64,000 nucleotides of DNA from Maribacter arenosus (lineage in GTDB: Bacteria > Bacteroidota > Bacteroidia > Flavobacteriales > Flavobacteriaceae): positions 1-64,000 of the forward strand of contig NZ_JABTCG010000005.1 of NCBI RefSeq assembly GCF_014610845.1. Reading direction: 5' to 3'. The stretch's first letter is position 1. Every line of letters begins with the position of its first letter. The notes beneath the pieces are model-generated. The model was not told the DNA's origin and searched no databases. It was given only the letters and a program-made list of their open reading frames with translations. This document shows positions 1-9,900 of this stretch, piece by piece. Position numbers and translations under genes: made by a program.

Positions 1-749
1 ACCAGACCAGCGACCCTAACCATGCAACATCAGGGTTCTCAACCGATTGTGTTACCTGCCATACCACAAGTCCCGGTTGGACACCAGCGACGATTAACCA
101 TGACTTTTTCCCATTGACCCAAGGACATGACCTACAGGATTGTACCCAATGCCATACCAATGGCACCTACGCGGGGCTTTCACCAGAATGTGTTAGTTGC
201 CATCAAAGCGACTATGACCAGACCAGCGACCCTAACCATGCAACATCAGGGTTCTCAACGGATTGTGTTACCTGCCATACCACAAGTCCCGGTTGGACAC
301 CAGCGACGATTAACCATGACTTTTTCCCATTGACCCAGGGACATGACCTACAGGATTGTACCCAATGCCATACCAATGGAACCTATTCGGGGCTTTCACC
401 GGAATGTGTTAGTTGTCATCAGGATGATTATGACCAAACAAATGACCCTAACCACCTCGCGGCGAACTTCCCAACAGACTGTGCAGCGTGCCATACAACA
501 AATCCAGGATGGACCCCGGCTGAATTTGATCATGATGGGCAATACTTCCCGATATATACCGGAAAACATAGGGAAGGCGAAGTATGGAACGATTGTGTGG
601 AATGTCATGCAAACCCAACGAGTTATGCCGATTTCACTTGTTTTACCTGTCATGGTTTAAACGAGACAAATAATGACCATAGCGACGTCAACGATTATGA
701 GTATGTGAGTACCGCTTGCCTACAATGCCACCCCGATGGTAATAATTAA
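1..749 (+). CDS. Multihaem c-type cytochrome with 72-residue repeats (5' end outside window)
   Basis: The frame is open from base 3 to the stop at 747-749, so the gene starts before the window. The visible part has ten CXXCH haem-binding motifs (CVTCH, CTQCH, CVSCH, CVTCH, CTQCH, CVSCH, CAACH, CVECH, CFTCH, CLQCH). A 72-residue unit with three CXXCH motifs is nearly identical in its first two visible copies and diverges in the third; the last three motifs lie in a non-repeated C-terminal tail. The spaced CXXCH and His pattern resembles cytochrome c7/c3-like wires, so a periplasmic or surface electron-transfer role is likely. The stop is 5 bp before a beta-barrel gene, suggesting an operon, and a cytochrome c assembly gene follows on the opposite strand. 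The substrate cannot be told from this fragment. A Met codon at 114 lies inside a repeat and is not the start. Confidence 0.9.
   Translation, partial: QTSDPNHATSGFSTDCVTCHTTSPGWTPATINHDFFPLTQGHDLQDCTQCHTNGTYAGLSPECVSCHQSDYDQTSDPNHATSGFSTDCVTCHTTSPGWTPATINHDFFPLTQGHDLQDCTQCHTNGTYSGLSPECVSCHQDDYDQTNDPNHLAANFPTDCAACHTTNPGWTPAEFDHDGQYFPIYTGKHREGEVWNDCVECHANPTSYADFTCFTCHGLNETNNDHSDVNDYEYVSTACLQCHPDGNN
3..434 (+). repeat. Two near-identical 216-bp tandem coding repeats
   Basis: Bases 3-218 and 219-434 are copies of a 216-bp (72-codon) unit differing at only about ten positions. A third, clearly diverged copy follows to about 543. The near identity at DNA level points to recent duplication or gene conversion, so copy number may vary between strains. 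Confidence 0.9.
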
Positions 750-754
750 TAATA

Positions 755-2338
755 ATGAAGTATCTATTTAAGTCTATAATAGTCTTTATTGTCTTAACCT
801 ACAATGTTTTCGGTCAAACCAAGGACCAAATAATTGAGGGAACCGTCTCATTTGTTACAACTAACAATATTTACGTGAAATTTGAGAACACCCAGAGCAT
901 AGTAATTGGCGATAGTTTAAACCTAAAGAACACCATTACCGCTTGTTTAGTGGTGAAAAGCAAATCATCGAGTTCTTGTGTATGCCAAGTGGTCAACGCT
1001 TGTGAAATACAAAAAGGGGATAACGTCTTTTTTGTGGACAAACCTAAGGAGAAAGTCATTGTAACAGCACCTAAAAAGGAATTCGTTCCTGTGGTCCTTG
1101 ATGCGGATGAACTTCAGACCGAGCCTGAATACAAGGAAACTATTCGTGGACGGATTTCAGCCTCCACTTATAGCAATATACTAAGCAACAGGGATGACCG
1201 ACATCGTATCATGTCCCGTCTTTCTGTGGATGCAAATCATATAAAAGGCTCTAAATTTTCTTTTAATACGTATTTGAATTATCGACATATCCTGGATCAG
1301 GCCGAAACATCCTTTCTTCAAAAAAACAGTTTTTTAAGGGTTTATAATTTAGGGGCTAGATATGATGCCACACCTACGCTATCTTTCACATTGGGCCGAA
1401 ATATAAATCCTAAAATGTCATCGATTGGGGCGATTGATGGCCTGCAAGTTGAAAAGTATTTTGGAAATTACTATGCAGGGGCCATAGTGGGTTTTAGACC
1501 TGATATTTTTGATTATGGTTTTAATGCCGACCTGCTTCAATATGGGGGTTATGTGGGTACACTAACCTCTACGGAAAATTTCTATTCCCAAACTACACTA
1601 GGTGCCATAGAGCAGAGGGGTAATGGTGATATTGACAGGCGGTATACCTATATGCAGCATTCAAGTACCTTATTCAAAGACCTGAATTTTTTCGCATCCA
1701 TGGAAATGGATATATTTAGCAAGGTGAACTATACCACCAAAAATAATCTTAGGCTTACCAATTTATACGTTTCGGCTCGGTATAGGTTCAGTAGAGCACT
1801 GAATATGATGCTATCTTACGATTCCCGTAAGCGAATTATCTATTACGAAACCTTACAAACAGAAATTGAGCGTTTATTGGATGATGATATAGCAAGACAA
1901 GGGGCCCGGGCCAGAATAAATTTCAAACCCTATAAAAATATTTTTGCCGGAATTAGTTACAGCAAAAGGTTCCAGAGTGATAATCAGAACAAATCCGACA
2001 ATATTTATGGATATGTAACCTTGTCCAAAGTGCCTAATATTGGGGGTCGGCTTTCATTGACCTATAACAGGAATGAGTCCAACTATTTGAAAAGTAATAT
2101 AGGGGGCGCACGGTATTCCAAAGAATTCATGAATAACAGGTTGCACACAGACCTATACTATAGATTGGTGTTCTATGACTATACCACTGGCATGGATTCT
2201 TTTGAGCAACACTATTTTGGCACAAATCTCTCTTACAACATTAATCGCCAACTATTGGTCAGTATCTCGGGTGAACTTTCTACCTTTGATGACGAAAATA
2301 ACATTAGAATATACTCGAGAATTATACAACGTTTTTAA
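755..2338 (+). CDS. Predicted outer-membrane beta-barrel protein linked to multihaem cytochrome
   Basis: A 527-residue protein with a Sec signal peptide (about residues 1-20, ending NVFGQ). A short N-terminal beta-rich domain (about 25-115) contains a Cys pair (SSSCVCQ, NACEIQ). The rest is a long run of alternating hydrophobic and polar strands rich in Tyr, Asn and Arg, and the protein ends with an aromatic-terminated strand (RIIQRF), as in outer-membrane barrels. I do not recognise a named family. Its place 5 bp after a multihaem cytochrome and 12 bp before a lipoprotein suggests a porin-cytochrome type assembly (an analogy to Mtr/Pio systems, not seen homology). It could instead simply be an anchoring porin. 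Barrel topology is confident; the role is inferred. Confidence 0.65.
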   Translation: MKYLFKSIIVFIVLTYNVFGQTKDQIIEGTVSFVTTNNIYVKFENTQSIVIGDSLNLKNTITACLVVKSKSSSSCVCQVVNACEIQKGDNVFFVDKPKEKVIVTAPKKEFVPVVLDADELQTEPEYKETIRGRISASTYSNILSNRDDRHRIMSRLSVDANHIKGSKFSFNTYLNYRHILDQAETSFLQKNSFLRVYNLGARYDATPTLSFTLGRNINPKMSSIGAIDGLQVEKYFGNYYAGAIVGFRPDIFDYGFNADLLQYGGYVGTLTSTENFYSQTTLGAIEQRGNGDIDRRYTYMQHSSTLFKDLNFFASMEMDIFSKVNYTTKNNLRLTNLYVSARYRFSRALNMMLSYDSRKRIIYYETLQTEIERLLDDDIARQGARARINFKPYKNIFAGISYSKRFQSDNQNKSDNIYGYVTLSKVPNIGGRLSLTYNRNESNYLKSNIGGARYSKEFMNNRLHTDLYYRLVFYDYTTGMDSFEQHYFGTNLSYNINRQLLVSISGELSTFDDENNIRIYSRIIQRF

Positions 2339-2350
2339 ATTTACTCAGAT

Positions 2351-3148
2351 ATGTACTCAACAATTAGACTGATTTCAGCACTTCTATGCTCCGTATTTCT
2401 AACTTCATGTAATAACGGGCCTAAGGTTATCGAATCTTCAAACCCCCAGGGCAAAACACCAAAAAGTGGAATATTCACCCCTGACCCTTCCACACAGGTT
2501 GTTTCGGGCGCCAATGAGTCCATTTCCAACGAATTACACCAGATAACTGTTAATGAAATATTACAGGCCTCGAGGTACGTCTACCTTAATGTTTCGGAAG
2601 GGGATTCCAAATTTTGGATCGCCGCGCGAAAACAGGATATAAAAAAAGGAGGTACCTATTTTTATAGAGGTGGACTCTTAAAGACCGATTTTGAAAGTAA
2701 GGAATACAATAAGGTTTTTGATACTATTTATTTGGTTTCCAGTTTGGTATCCCAAGATCATTCAAAATATGTTGATGGTTTGAATACCGGGGTTGAAAAA
2801 AGTGCCCCTAATATGGAAAAAGAGGATATTCCTACACATACCGACAAAGTAGTAGAACATAAAGGAACTATCAAAATTGCCGAATTGGTCAAGGATCCCA
2901 AAAAGTATGAAGGTAGCACCATACAATTGAGTGGAAAATGTGTAAAGGTAAATCCCAATATTATGGATCGGAATTGGCTCCATATTCAAGATGGGAGTAA
3001 GGATGACTATGATCTTGTGGTTACTTCGAACACCTTTGTGCCCGAAGGTTCGGATATTACCATTCGTGGACTAGTCGTCTTGAACAAGGATTTTGGTGCA
3101 GGTTACATGTACGAACTCATTGTAGAGAATGGTGAGCTAGTAAAGTAA
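2351..3148 (+). CDS. Lipoprotein with C-terminal OB-fold-like domain
   Basis: 265 residues. The N-terminus is a lipoprotein signal with lipobox LTSC at about residues 17-20. A Pro/Thr-rich linker follows, then a beta-rich segment (about 60-130) containing a YLNVSEGDSKFWIA motif. The C-terminal domain (about 175-265) looks like an OB-fold of the type seen in bacterial periplasmic proteins (GSTIQLSGKCVKVNPN, WLHIQDGS, ITIRGLVV). It is the third gene of a tight cluster with the multihaem cytochrome and the barrel protein, so it is probably a membrane-anchored accessory of that complex. OB-fold assignment is by sequence feel only. No catalytic residues are evident. Confidence 0.6.
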   Translation: MYSTIRLISALLCSVFLTSCNNGPKVIESSNPQGKTPKSGIFTPDPSTQVVSGANESISNELHQITVNEILQASRYVYLNVSEGDSKFWIAARKQDIKKGGTYFYRGGLLKTDFESKEYNKVFDTIYLVSSLVSQDHSKYVDGLNTGVEKSAPNMEKEDIPTHTDKVVEHKGTIKIAELVKDPKKYEGSTIQLSGKCVKVNPNIMDRNWLHIQDGSKDDYDLVVTSNTFVPEGSDITIRGLVVLNKDFGAGYMYELIVENGELVK

Positions 3149-3177
3149 TGTTTACCAAAGAATTTTGACCAACTAAA

Positions 3178-3210
3178 TATCCCCGAGGCAGAGTCTCGAG
3201 GAATTCTTTT
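3178..3210. terminator. Imperfect hairpin between convergent genes
   Basis: Between the stops of the lipoprotein gene (+) and ccsBA (-) lies an imperfect inverted repeat (CCCCGAG ... CTCGAGG) followed by a T-rich stretch. It is the only plausible terminator in this 69-bp gap. Confidence 0.4.
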
Positions 3211-3217
3211 AATGAAC

Positions 3218-6200
3218 TTAAGAAATTACCGGAAATTTTCGTCTTTTAAAGTAGGCCAACAAACTGATGGCAATAATTGAGACCACTACCACATAGACCC
3301 AGCTGGGTATGGGTATAGGGTCACCCGTGGCGTAAGAATGTAACCCTGATAAATAGTAATTCACCCCGTAATACGTCATGATCACGGACGCCAATCCAAA
3401 AATGGTTGCGACATTATAAGCGAACAATCCGGTTAATTTCGGTATGAGTCGCATATGTAAAATAAAAGCGTAAACCAATATGGTGACCAAGGCCCATGTT
3501 TCCTTTGCGTCCCATCCCCAATATCTACCCCAAGACTCATTGGCCCAAACCCCTCCTAGATAGGTGCCAATGCTTACCATGAACAATCCTCCGATTAAGG
3601 TCAATTCACTTATATAGGTCATTTCCTGAACAATTCTTTTTACTCTTTTTTTGTTAGACTCCTTTAGGAAAATTAGGAGTATCAGGTTGATAAGACCAAT
3701 AATGGCTCCTAACATTAAAAAACCATAACTACCAGCAATCAGTGATACATGAATCGTCAACCAATATGATTTTAAAACCGGTACCAAAGGGGTGATCTCC
3801 GGATCAAGAAAACTCAATGTGGATACCAAAAGAATGGTCGCTGCCAAAACCATGGTCGCTGCCAAGCCACCAAAAGACTTTCGTGTAAAAAGTATACCAG
3901 CCAGAGTTGATGTCCAGGCAATATAAATCATAGATTCGTAGCCGTTGCTCCAAGGCGCTCTTCCCGAAACGTACCAACGCAGACCAAGTCCTATTGTATG
4001 GAGTACAAATCCAAGTATCACCAAAGAGAAAAGAACAAGATAAACTTTTTGTAAATTAACTTTTGGCTTAAAAACCGATAGGAACAAAAAGAATAGAAAG
4101 GCAATACCCAAAAGCATATAAAACAGCCCCAATCGGGTAAATACATTCATCTTATTCAACAGTATTTCAGCGTTGATCTTTGAAGGAGACGGCATAATTT
4201 CCCCTCCATTTTTATCTTGGTATTCTTTTAATTCATTGAGAAGTAGGTTTGCTTGAGCATAATCGTTATTTTCAATTCCCGCTTTTAAGGCCTCAGTATA
4301 TGAATTAAAAAATCTATCCCCTACGCCGTCATGATTATGGCCGTCATCAGGGCTGTGCCTATGTGCTGCATTAGATAACCAGGTATTGTTAGGGTCATCG
4401 GGATTTGGTATGATTTTCAATAAACTCCCAGAAAATACCATATTCAGAATATTCACTCTTTCATCGATCTTCAACAATTCTTTCTCATAGACCCCTCGAT
4501 CAATAGGTTCCAAGCCATAAACACGTCGAACTTCGTCCCTTAGTTTATACTCCCCATTCGTATCGAAAAAATCGGCATAGGAAGCATAATCACCTGCAAC
4601 ACTTAATGCTTTGTGGATGTCCTTGTGCTTGCCCAATTTTATGATCCCGGCCTTATACCAGTCTTGCTTGTTTACGAAAATGCTCAATAAAATTTGATCA
4701 GCGGTCAAATCGTACATACGTTCCTTTCGGGCCAACTTGCGCATTATTTCACGGGAAAGGGTGTGCACAGGTTTCATTCTTCCTTTAAAATCCTGAACTA
4801 CCAATTCGCTGAATGCATTGGCATGCTCAACATCAACGGTTTTTTCAACAAAGGTGGGTGACTGGGCCAACGCAAATGAAGAGGATAGGAATAGAAAAAC
4901 AACAAAAGTTGATGATTTTGCCCTCACCTTCTTGATTTTTTGGGTTACCTGATAAAACCTTGTGTTTTTACTGAAAAAGGTCCAAACCATTCCCAAGGTC
5001 AACAAAGCATAGCCCAAATAGGAGATCCAGGTTCCCCAAAAATCGTGGTTAACACTTAAGTACGTTCCTTTTTCATCCTTATCAAAAGAGGATTGAAAAA
5101 AACGGTACCCCCCATAATCCAAGATGTTATTCATGAAAATGCGATAATCCATTTTTACATTTTTGGAATCATCTACCAAGGTAACCTCACTGGCATAGGA
5201 AGCGGCACTATTGGTGCCGGGATACTTTTCTAATATAAATTCGTTCAATTTTATTTGAAAAGGAACAGTAATCTCCTTGGCACCATATGAAACCACCAAA
5301 TTAAGCGCATCGAAGTTCAAGGGTTGTGGTCTGCCCTCTGTGCCCCTACTCCCATAGACATAGGCTTCTTTATTAGTGCCACTCACGGCGATATCCAATA
5401 ATAGGGCTGTTATACTCTCATTGCGAACTTTTGAATCTTCCGATTTGATATAGACTCTCCCTTCCTTTTTAAAATCGGAAACCACGAAATTATTGATGCC
5501 ATCGGAATACAATGATCTTAATACTAAGGGGTTATAGGACTCAGAAGGATAAATCGTATCTTTCTTCTGCGTCGCCATCGTCATTCGGGTCAAAGTCTTA
5601 TTCGTGCTGAACAAGAGCGAATCGTTCCTAAAAACTAAATTTATGGCATCGGGCAGTCGGGTATCCTGAAAATTATAGATAATATTCTTGATTCTTTTGG
5701 TCTGCCCTTGATTAATATAGTATTCTTCCCGTCCATTCGTCCCCGAAACCACAATTTGAAGTGTAGGTTTGCCATCAATACTTTCGGTCAGAACCTGTTT
5801 GGGATTAGGGATGAATTCTTTTACATCAATCGTAATCAAGTCCCCATCAATGAGGTATTCCCCTTTCCAATCATTGTTCCCTAATGATGCAAAAAGTACC
5901 GGCTCATCAAATTCGTATGTCTTATCATTCTTGTCCACTTTAAACTTCAAGAACGCATTGGATGACAAGAAGCTGTTTGCGGTGCCATTTTCACGAATAT
6001 GCATAATGCCCTCAAAACTAAAATATCTTGTAACCCCGGCGCCAATTAAAATAATGATGATCGCACTATGAAAAAGAAGCAATGGCCACTTCTTCTGTTG
6101 TACCATCCTGAACTTAAAAATGTTATTGATAATCGTGAGGGCGAAAAGGACCAATAATAATTCGAACCACCAAGATTTATAGATAACTTTTTGGGCTGCA

Positions 6201-6334
6201 CTTGTACCAAAGTCGTTCTCTATGAATGTGGCAGTGCCTATGGCCGCAGCAAAGAGTAATAAATAAAGACCCGCAGCACGGGTATTGAATAATGGGGTAA
6301 CAAATTTCAGGAACTTAGCAAGTATGTTCTTCAT
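3218..6334 (-). CDS. ccsBA: Fused System II cytochrome c biogenesis protein CcsBA (ResB-ResC)
   Basis: 1038 residues. The N-terminal half is ResB/CcsB-like, with membrane segments at about 20-38, 52-70 and 78-97 and a large periplasmic domain, then a membrane segment near 430-450. The C-terminal third is CcsA, with the haem-handling WWD signature (WGRYWGWDAKETWALV at about 940) and conserved His in the adjoining loops. It would export haem and attach it to CXXCH apocytochromes on the periplasmic side. The fused architecture is common in Bacteroidota. It faces the multihaem cytochrome cluster convergently and would serve all c-type cytochromes in this window. Start at 6334 is a Met before the first membrane segment. 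No FNR-type box was seen in the 121-bp gap upstream. Confidence 0.93.
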   Translation of the reverse strand: MKNILAKFLKFVTPLFNTRAAGLYLLLFAAAIGTATFIENDFGTSAAQKVIYKSWWFELLLVLFALTIINNIFKFRMVQQKKWPLLLFHSAIIIILIGAGVTRYFSFEGIMHIRENGTANSFLSSNAFLKFKVDKNDKTYEFDEPVLFASLGNNDWKGEYLIDGDLITIDVKEFIPNPKQVLTESIDGKPTLQIVVSGTNGREEYYINQGQTKRIKNIIYNFQDTRLPDAINLVFRNDSLLFSTNKTLTRMTMATQKKDTIYPSESYNPLVLRSLYSDGINNFVVSDFKKEGRVYIKSEDSKVRNESITALLLDIAVSGTNKEAYVYGSRGTEGRPQPLNFDALNLVVSYGAKEITVPFQIKLNEFILEKYPGTNSAASYASEVTLVDDSKNVKMDYRIFMNNILDYGGYRFFQSSFDKDEKGTYLSVNHDFWGTWISYLGYALLTLGMVWTFFSKNTRFYQVTQKIKKVRAKSSTFVVFLFLSSSFALAQSPTFVEKTVDVEHANAFSELVVQDFKGRMKPVHTLSREIMRKLARKERMYDLTADQILLSIFVNKQDWYKAGIIKLGKHKDIHKALSVAGDYASYADFFDTNGEYKLRDEVRRVYGLEPIDRGVYEKELLKIDERVNILNMVFSGSLLKIIPNPDDPNNTWLSNAAHRHSPDDGHNHDGVGDRFFNSYTEALKAGIENNDYAQANLLLNELKEYQDKNGGEIMPSPSKINAEILLNKMNVFTRLGLFYMLLGIAFLFFLFLSVFKPKVNLQKVYLVLFSLVILGFVLHTIGLGLRWYVSGRAPWSNGYESMIYIAWTSTLAGILFTRKSFGGLAATMVLAATILLVSTLSFLDPEITPLVPVLKSYWLTIHVSLIAGSYGFLMLGAIIGLINLILLIFLKESNKKRVKRIVQEMTYISELTLIGGLFMVSIGTYLGGVWANESWGRYWGWDAKETWALVTILVYAFILHMRLIPKLTGLFAYNVATIFGLASVIMTYYGVNYYLSGLHSYATGDPIPIPSWVYVVVVSIIAISLLAYFKRRKFPVIS

Positions 6335-6455
6335 ATAAAGTGATGTGGGTCCATCAAATTTAAAAGAAATATTTTAAACAGGATAGACCCACACTATTTA
6401 TCCTAAACGTAGGACGACAACGGCTATGAATTAACAAGGCAAAAGTACTCTATGC

Positions 6456-6662
6456 TCATACCGCACAGCTTTCCCCACCTTCTTTAACGCCTAATTTCAC
6501 TAATATTCTTTCTAACAAACACCATTTGGTGAAAGCCGATTGAAACATATTGGCACCGATAAACAAGGTAAACCACAACCAATTGATATTGACATACATC
6601 GCCAGTATGGCGCTTAGCATAATAAAACACCCGACAATAATCCTAAAATATTTATTCAACAT
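6456..6662 (-). CDS. DUF2892 small membrane protein (YgaP transmembrane-type)
   Basis: 68 residues with two membrane helices (about 5-24 and 27-45), then the family signature KWCLLERILVKLGVK. In E. coli YgaP this membrane module is attached to a rhodanese domain; here it stands alone. It is the last gene of the RND efflux operon, 23 bp after the PII-like gene. Its presence hints that the operon may deal with reactive sulfur or metal stress, but that is inference. The C-terminal CAV tail adds one more Cys. Confidence 0.75.
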   Translation of the reverse strand: MLNKYFRIIVGCFIMLSAILAMYVNINWLWFTLFIGANMFQSAFTKWCLLERILVKLGVKEGGESCAV

Positions 6663-6685
6663 ATGATTTGATTTTTATATTAATT

Positions 6686-6991
6686 CTAAATACTTCTTTC
6701 TATTGGAACAACCACCGCCTTGATAGGATTATTGGTTTCCAATTTCGTATTGAAGTCCTCGATCAGCCCAAAAAGCACATCGATTTTTTCATCATCAGTG
6801 AAAGAGAAAAAAAGACTTGATTCAATACCGCCTTTTTCACTCGGGAACCAACTTGATTTCATCCTCAATGCCACTGGATTCTTATATCCATCAATATCGG
6901 AGCCACTAAAATTCTCGATTTCAGCTTTCTTAAAAAGGTTCATCACCTGTTTTTCAAATTGCTCCACAACAGTAACCATTAAAAGTTTCAT
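6686..6991 (-). CDS. PII-like / DUF3240-type ferredoxin-fold protein of the efflux operon
   Basis: 101 residues with the alternating beta-alpha-beta pattern of PII-like proteins. An opening strand (KLLMVTVVE) is followed by a helix, a conserved FSGSDIDGYK loop, a central strand (SLFFSFTDDE), a helix and a closing strand (IKAVVVPI). Small proteins of this type are often found beside CusA/CzcA-type RND pumps and may sense or allosterically tune them. The start is 6 bp after the RND pump stop, so the two are probably co-translated. Family assignment rests on fold pattern and context. Confidence 0.6.
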   Translation of the reverse strand: MKLLMVTVVEQFEKQVMNLFKKAEIENFSGSDIDGYKNPVALRMKSSWFPSEKGGIESSLFFSFTDDEKIDVLFGLIEDFNTKLETNNPIKAVVVPIERSI

Positions 6992-6997
6992 CTTTTC

Positions 6998-9900
6998 TTA
7001 TTTATAGTTTTTGCGTTCGATCATAAAATATACCAAGGGCACCACCAATAATGTCAGTACGGTCGAGACGATGGTACCTCCCATCAGTGAAATGGCCAAT
7101 CCTTGGAAAATGGGATCAAAGAGTATGACAAAGGCTCCAATGACCACCGTTCCCGCTGTTAACAATATGGGAGTGGTACGTACAGCCCCTGCTTCGATAA
7201 CGGCCTGTTTAATCGGTATACCTTCTGCCAATCGGAGATTTACAAAGTCGATCAACAAGACGGAATTCCGTACCATGATACCTGCCAATGCGATCATACC
7301 TATGAACGAAGTTGCTGTAAAAAATGCACCCAATAGCCAATGCCCTAAAACAATACCCACCATGGAAAGTGGTATAGCGACCATCATTACTATAGGTGCC
7401 TTGAAATTCTGGAACCAACCGACGATCAAAATGTAAATAATCACGATTACACCAAGAAAAGCTATTCCTAAATCGCGGAACACCTCCAAGGTAATCTGCC
7501 ATTCACCATCCCATTTAACGGTATAATCATCTTCAAAATCGGGTTGCTTTATATAGAGCTCATTTATTGAATAACCTTCAGGCATGTTTATTTGCTTTAA
7601 TTTATCGGTCATGCCCAAAATAGCATATACAGGGCTTTCGAGTTCCCCGGCCATATCGGCCATCACATATACCACCCGTTTTTGGTTTTTTCGATAAATG
7701 CTTTTCGCCCTTGTGGTCTGCTGTATATCAACCAAATCAGCGATAGGAATCATATTTCCTTGTTGCGATTTGACCTTTAACTGACCAATATCCCCTATGG
7801 TCGATTTTTCCTTTTCATCCAAGGCTAAAATCAATCCGACTTGATTTACGGCATCTTCATCATACAAATTAGTAACCACCCTCTCGGATAAAGCCATATT
7901 CATAGTATGGGCAATTTGTTGTGGCACAACTCCATACAACATCGCCTTTTCTTTATCAATGATAAATTCATATTCGATTTGGTCTGCTTCAACCATCCAA
8001 TCGACATCAACCACATCAACTGTATTTTTTAAAATATACTGTACCTGATTTGCAATATCGATTTGTATGTCATAATCAGGACCATAAATTTCACCGACAA
8101 TGGTCGACATTACAGGAGGTCCTGGTGGAACTTCAACTACCTTCACGTTCGCATCGAATTTCTTTCCGATACGCTGAATCTCAGGACGTAACAAACTGGC
8201 TATTTCATGACTTTGTTCGTCACGTTCCCCTTTATCGATCAGATTTACTTGAATATCGGCCATATTGCTACCCCCACGAAGATCATAATGCCGCACCAGT
8301 CCGTTAAACGTGATAGGTGCGGATGTGCCGACATAGGTTTGATAATTGACCACTTCGGGGCGCGTTGCTAAATACTGTGCGATCTCCTTGGTAACCACTC
8401 CAGTCCTTTCCAAAGTTGTTCCCTCGGGCATGTCGATAACCACTTGAAATTCATTTTTATTATCAAATGGCAACATTTTAACGGCCACTGATTTGGTAAA
8501 GAACAAAGCCACTGAACCTAATAACAATAGAAATGTTATCCCCAAGAACAACCATCGTTTCTTTTTGCTTTCGATAAGAGGTCTTTCAAATTTTTCATAC
8601 ATACGGTAGATAAAAGTATCCTCCATGGCCTCCTCTTCTTTCACCGTTTCTCCTTTTTTGTCTTTTTCCCTTAGAAAGATATATCCCAAATAAGGTGTAA
8701 TGGTCAAGGCTACGAAAAGTGATAGAATCATGGCTATGGAAGCACCAATTGGCATCGGACTCATATAGGGGCCCATTAAACCAGAAACAAAAGCCATAGG
8801 CAAAACAGATGCAATGACCGTGAAAGTAGCCAAAATGGTAGGGTTACCTACTTCATTGATCGCGTACAGGGCTGCCTGTTTAAATGGCAAACGTTTCATC
8901 TTAAAATGGCGATGCATATTCTCAGCAATGATGATCGAGTCATCAACAACAATTCCCGTCACGAAGACCAAGGCGAAAAGCGTGATTCGGTTTAAGGTAT
9001 AATCGAGCATATAATAGCTCAAAAGCGTTAAGGCAAAGGTTATAGGAACCGATAAGAATACTACCAATCCGCCACGCCAGCCCATGGCCAACATAACCAC
9101 AAGGGTTACAGCGATTATGGCCCCTATAAGGTGCATCAACAGTTCAGATACCTTATGGGAGGCCGTTTCCCCATAATTACGGGTAACCTCCACATGAATA
9201 TCATCAGGAATCAAGGTCTTCTTAAGGTGTTCAACTTTATCTAAGATGATATCCGATATCTTCATAGCATCGGCCCCTTTTCGTTTTGCAACGGAAATAG
9301 TGACGGCCGGATATTCCGACTTGTATTGTTGTGCCTTTTCAGTGGCCTGGCCAAAACCCAATGCAACATAATCTTTTGGAAGCTCAGGTCCATCCTGGAT
9401 ACTTGCAATCTGCTTTAAGTAAATAGGTCTATTCTTCTGAATACCAACTACTAAGTTCTCAACATCTTTCGAAGTTTCCAAGAATTTGCCAGTGCTTACT
9501 GTAAACTCCGTATCGTTCTTATCAAAGGAACCCCCACTCAATTGTTGGTTATTAGCTTTGATCATTTGGGCCACAGAAAGAAAGTCCAATCCGCTTTCAG
9601 CCATCTTTTCCTTGTCCAGAACCACACGCAATTGCCTATTTCTGCCTCCTATTTTTTGGGTGGCCGAAACATCGTTGATCTTCTCTATTTCATCGGTTAG
9701 CTCTTGTGCAATTTGCTTGATACGGTAATCGTCATAACTGTCGCTCCATAGGGTTAGGCCCAACATCGGCACATCATCAATAGCTCTAGTTTTCACCAAA
9801 GGAAACGTAACGCCCTCGGGCATAATATCCATATGCTTATTGATTTCGTTGTAGAGCTTTACGAACGAACGCTCGATATCCTCACCTACATAAAACTGGA

